The notes under the pieces: generated by a model
Told to the model about the DNA's origin: nothing
Databases searched by the model: none
The model's input: only the letters and a program-made list of their open reading frames with translations
In this document: positions 63,621 through 64,000 of the stretch, one piece after another
Position numbering within the stretch: position 1 is the stretch's first letter
Layout of the letters: each line of letters starts with the position of its first letter
NCBI RefSeq assembly: GCF_947179515.1
Contig: NC_067473.1
Coordinates: 103,294,282-103,358,281 of the forward strand
DNA: 64,000 nucleotides
From: Apodemus sylvaticus
Lineage: Eukaryota > Chordata > Mammalia > Rodentia > Muridae
Direction: 5' to 3'
Made by a program: the position numbers and the translations under genes

Positions 63621-64000
63621 GTGATACAAAGCTAACCAATATAACATTTATTTAATACTTGATTGGAAATGTTTAAATAATGTTATGCTAGATTATAAAA
63701 AGTCCTCAGTGTTTCTAAGTCTAAAATCCAAGTTGGTGTCCCAGGTCCCACATAGTAGAAAAAGATAACAGACTCTTGAAAGGTCTTCTCTAATCTCCAT
63801 GAATGCAGCATGGTGGAAGCAATCGCGTGCACACACACACACACACACACACAGGAAAAAATAAACAAACCAACAAATATAATAAAAGTCCTTTAATGAT
63901 ACATCTCACTGTTCCTCCTAAAACTCAGATGATTCAATGAGGTTTTCAGCAAGAGTCCTTTGCTACAACTCTAAATTTTCAAAGTCTTAAAAAGTTTATT
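63621..64000. other. Unique stretch with (CA)n
   Basis: No gene. (CA)n of about 13 units at 63828-63853 followed by A-rich sequence. Confidence 0.6.

Noticed and set aside
1..64000. A previously undescribed multi-gene system
   Set aside because: Nearly all structure is explained by L1, SINE, MaLR and ERV insertions and simple repeats; the rest shows no supported gene.

Overview
This is mammalian nuclear DNA, almost certainly from a murid rodent. The evidence is a nearly complete L1 whose ORF1 and ORF2 read as murid-type proteins, rodent B1, B2/B3 and B4 SINEs, long murid (Lx-type) L1 3' UTR blocks, and rodent MaLR-type LTRs, beside older mammalian MIR fragments. The younger L1 3' ends look more rat-like than mouse-like to me, but I cannot settle the genus from sequence alone. 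I found no host protein-coding exon, tRNA, rRNA, CRISPR array or bacterial-type gene. The window reads as an L1-rich, AT-rich intergenic or intronic stretch. Layout, left to right. 1-1.5 kb: two L1 3' ends. 3.4-4.0 kb: a B3 SINE holding a perfect hairpin, and a probable MaLR piece. 5.8-6.8 kb: a 5'-inverted (twin-primed) L1 with a 12-bp target-site duplication (TSD). 7.4-8.7 kb: the cleanest repeat-poor tract of the left half. 8.7-17.2 kb: MaLR LTRs, L1 tails, SINEs, a (CCAAA)n tract and a solo LTR with a 5-bp TSD. 19.3-20.4 kb: a minus-strand retroviral LTR and leader. 24.9-30.5 kb: further MaLR LTRs (one with a perfect TSD), an L1 tail and SINEs. 31.7-33.5 kb: a long old L1 3' UTR. 33.6-34.4 kb: an LTR-like unit. 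35.7-38.9 kb: a MaLR-like LTR containing a B1, then a minus-strand mosaic of LTR, polypurine tract, degraded class I endogenous-retrovirus env, and a second, different LTR. 39-46 kb: L1 3' UTR, SINEs, a minisatellite and an unassigned region of degenerate repeated blocks. 46.2-60.4 kb: an L1-dense block. Its core is a full-length 6.4-kb minus-strand L1 (48515-54931) inserted into an older L1 with a perfect 16-bp TSD and carrying what looks like a 37-bp 3' transduction. Its ORF1 is open (397 codons) while ORF2 is broken many times. A smaller L1-into-L1 insertion with an 11-bp TSD lies at 46.6-46.8 kb, and a 2.3-kb ORF2 remnant at 57.9-60.2 kb. 60.4-64 kb: mostly unique sequence with a B1, a MaLR piece and microsatellites. 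The elements do not form a pathway. What the window records is a sequence of insertions: L1 machinery copied L1s and probably the SINEs, LTR elements entered and mostly collapsed to solo LTRs, and later insertions landed in earlier ones. I found no credible undescribed biological system. The most informative objects are the nested full-length L1 with its transduction, the twin-primed L1, and the env/LTR mosaic.
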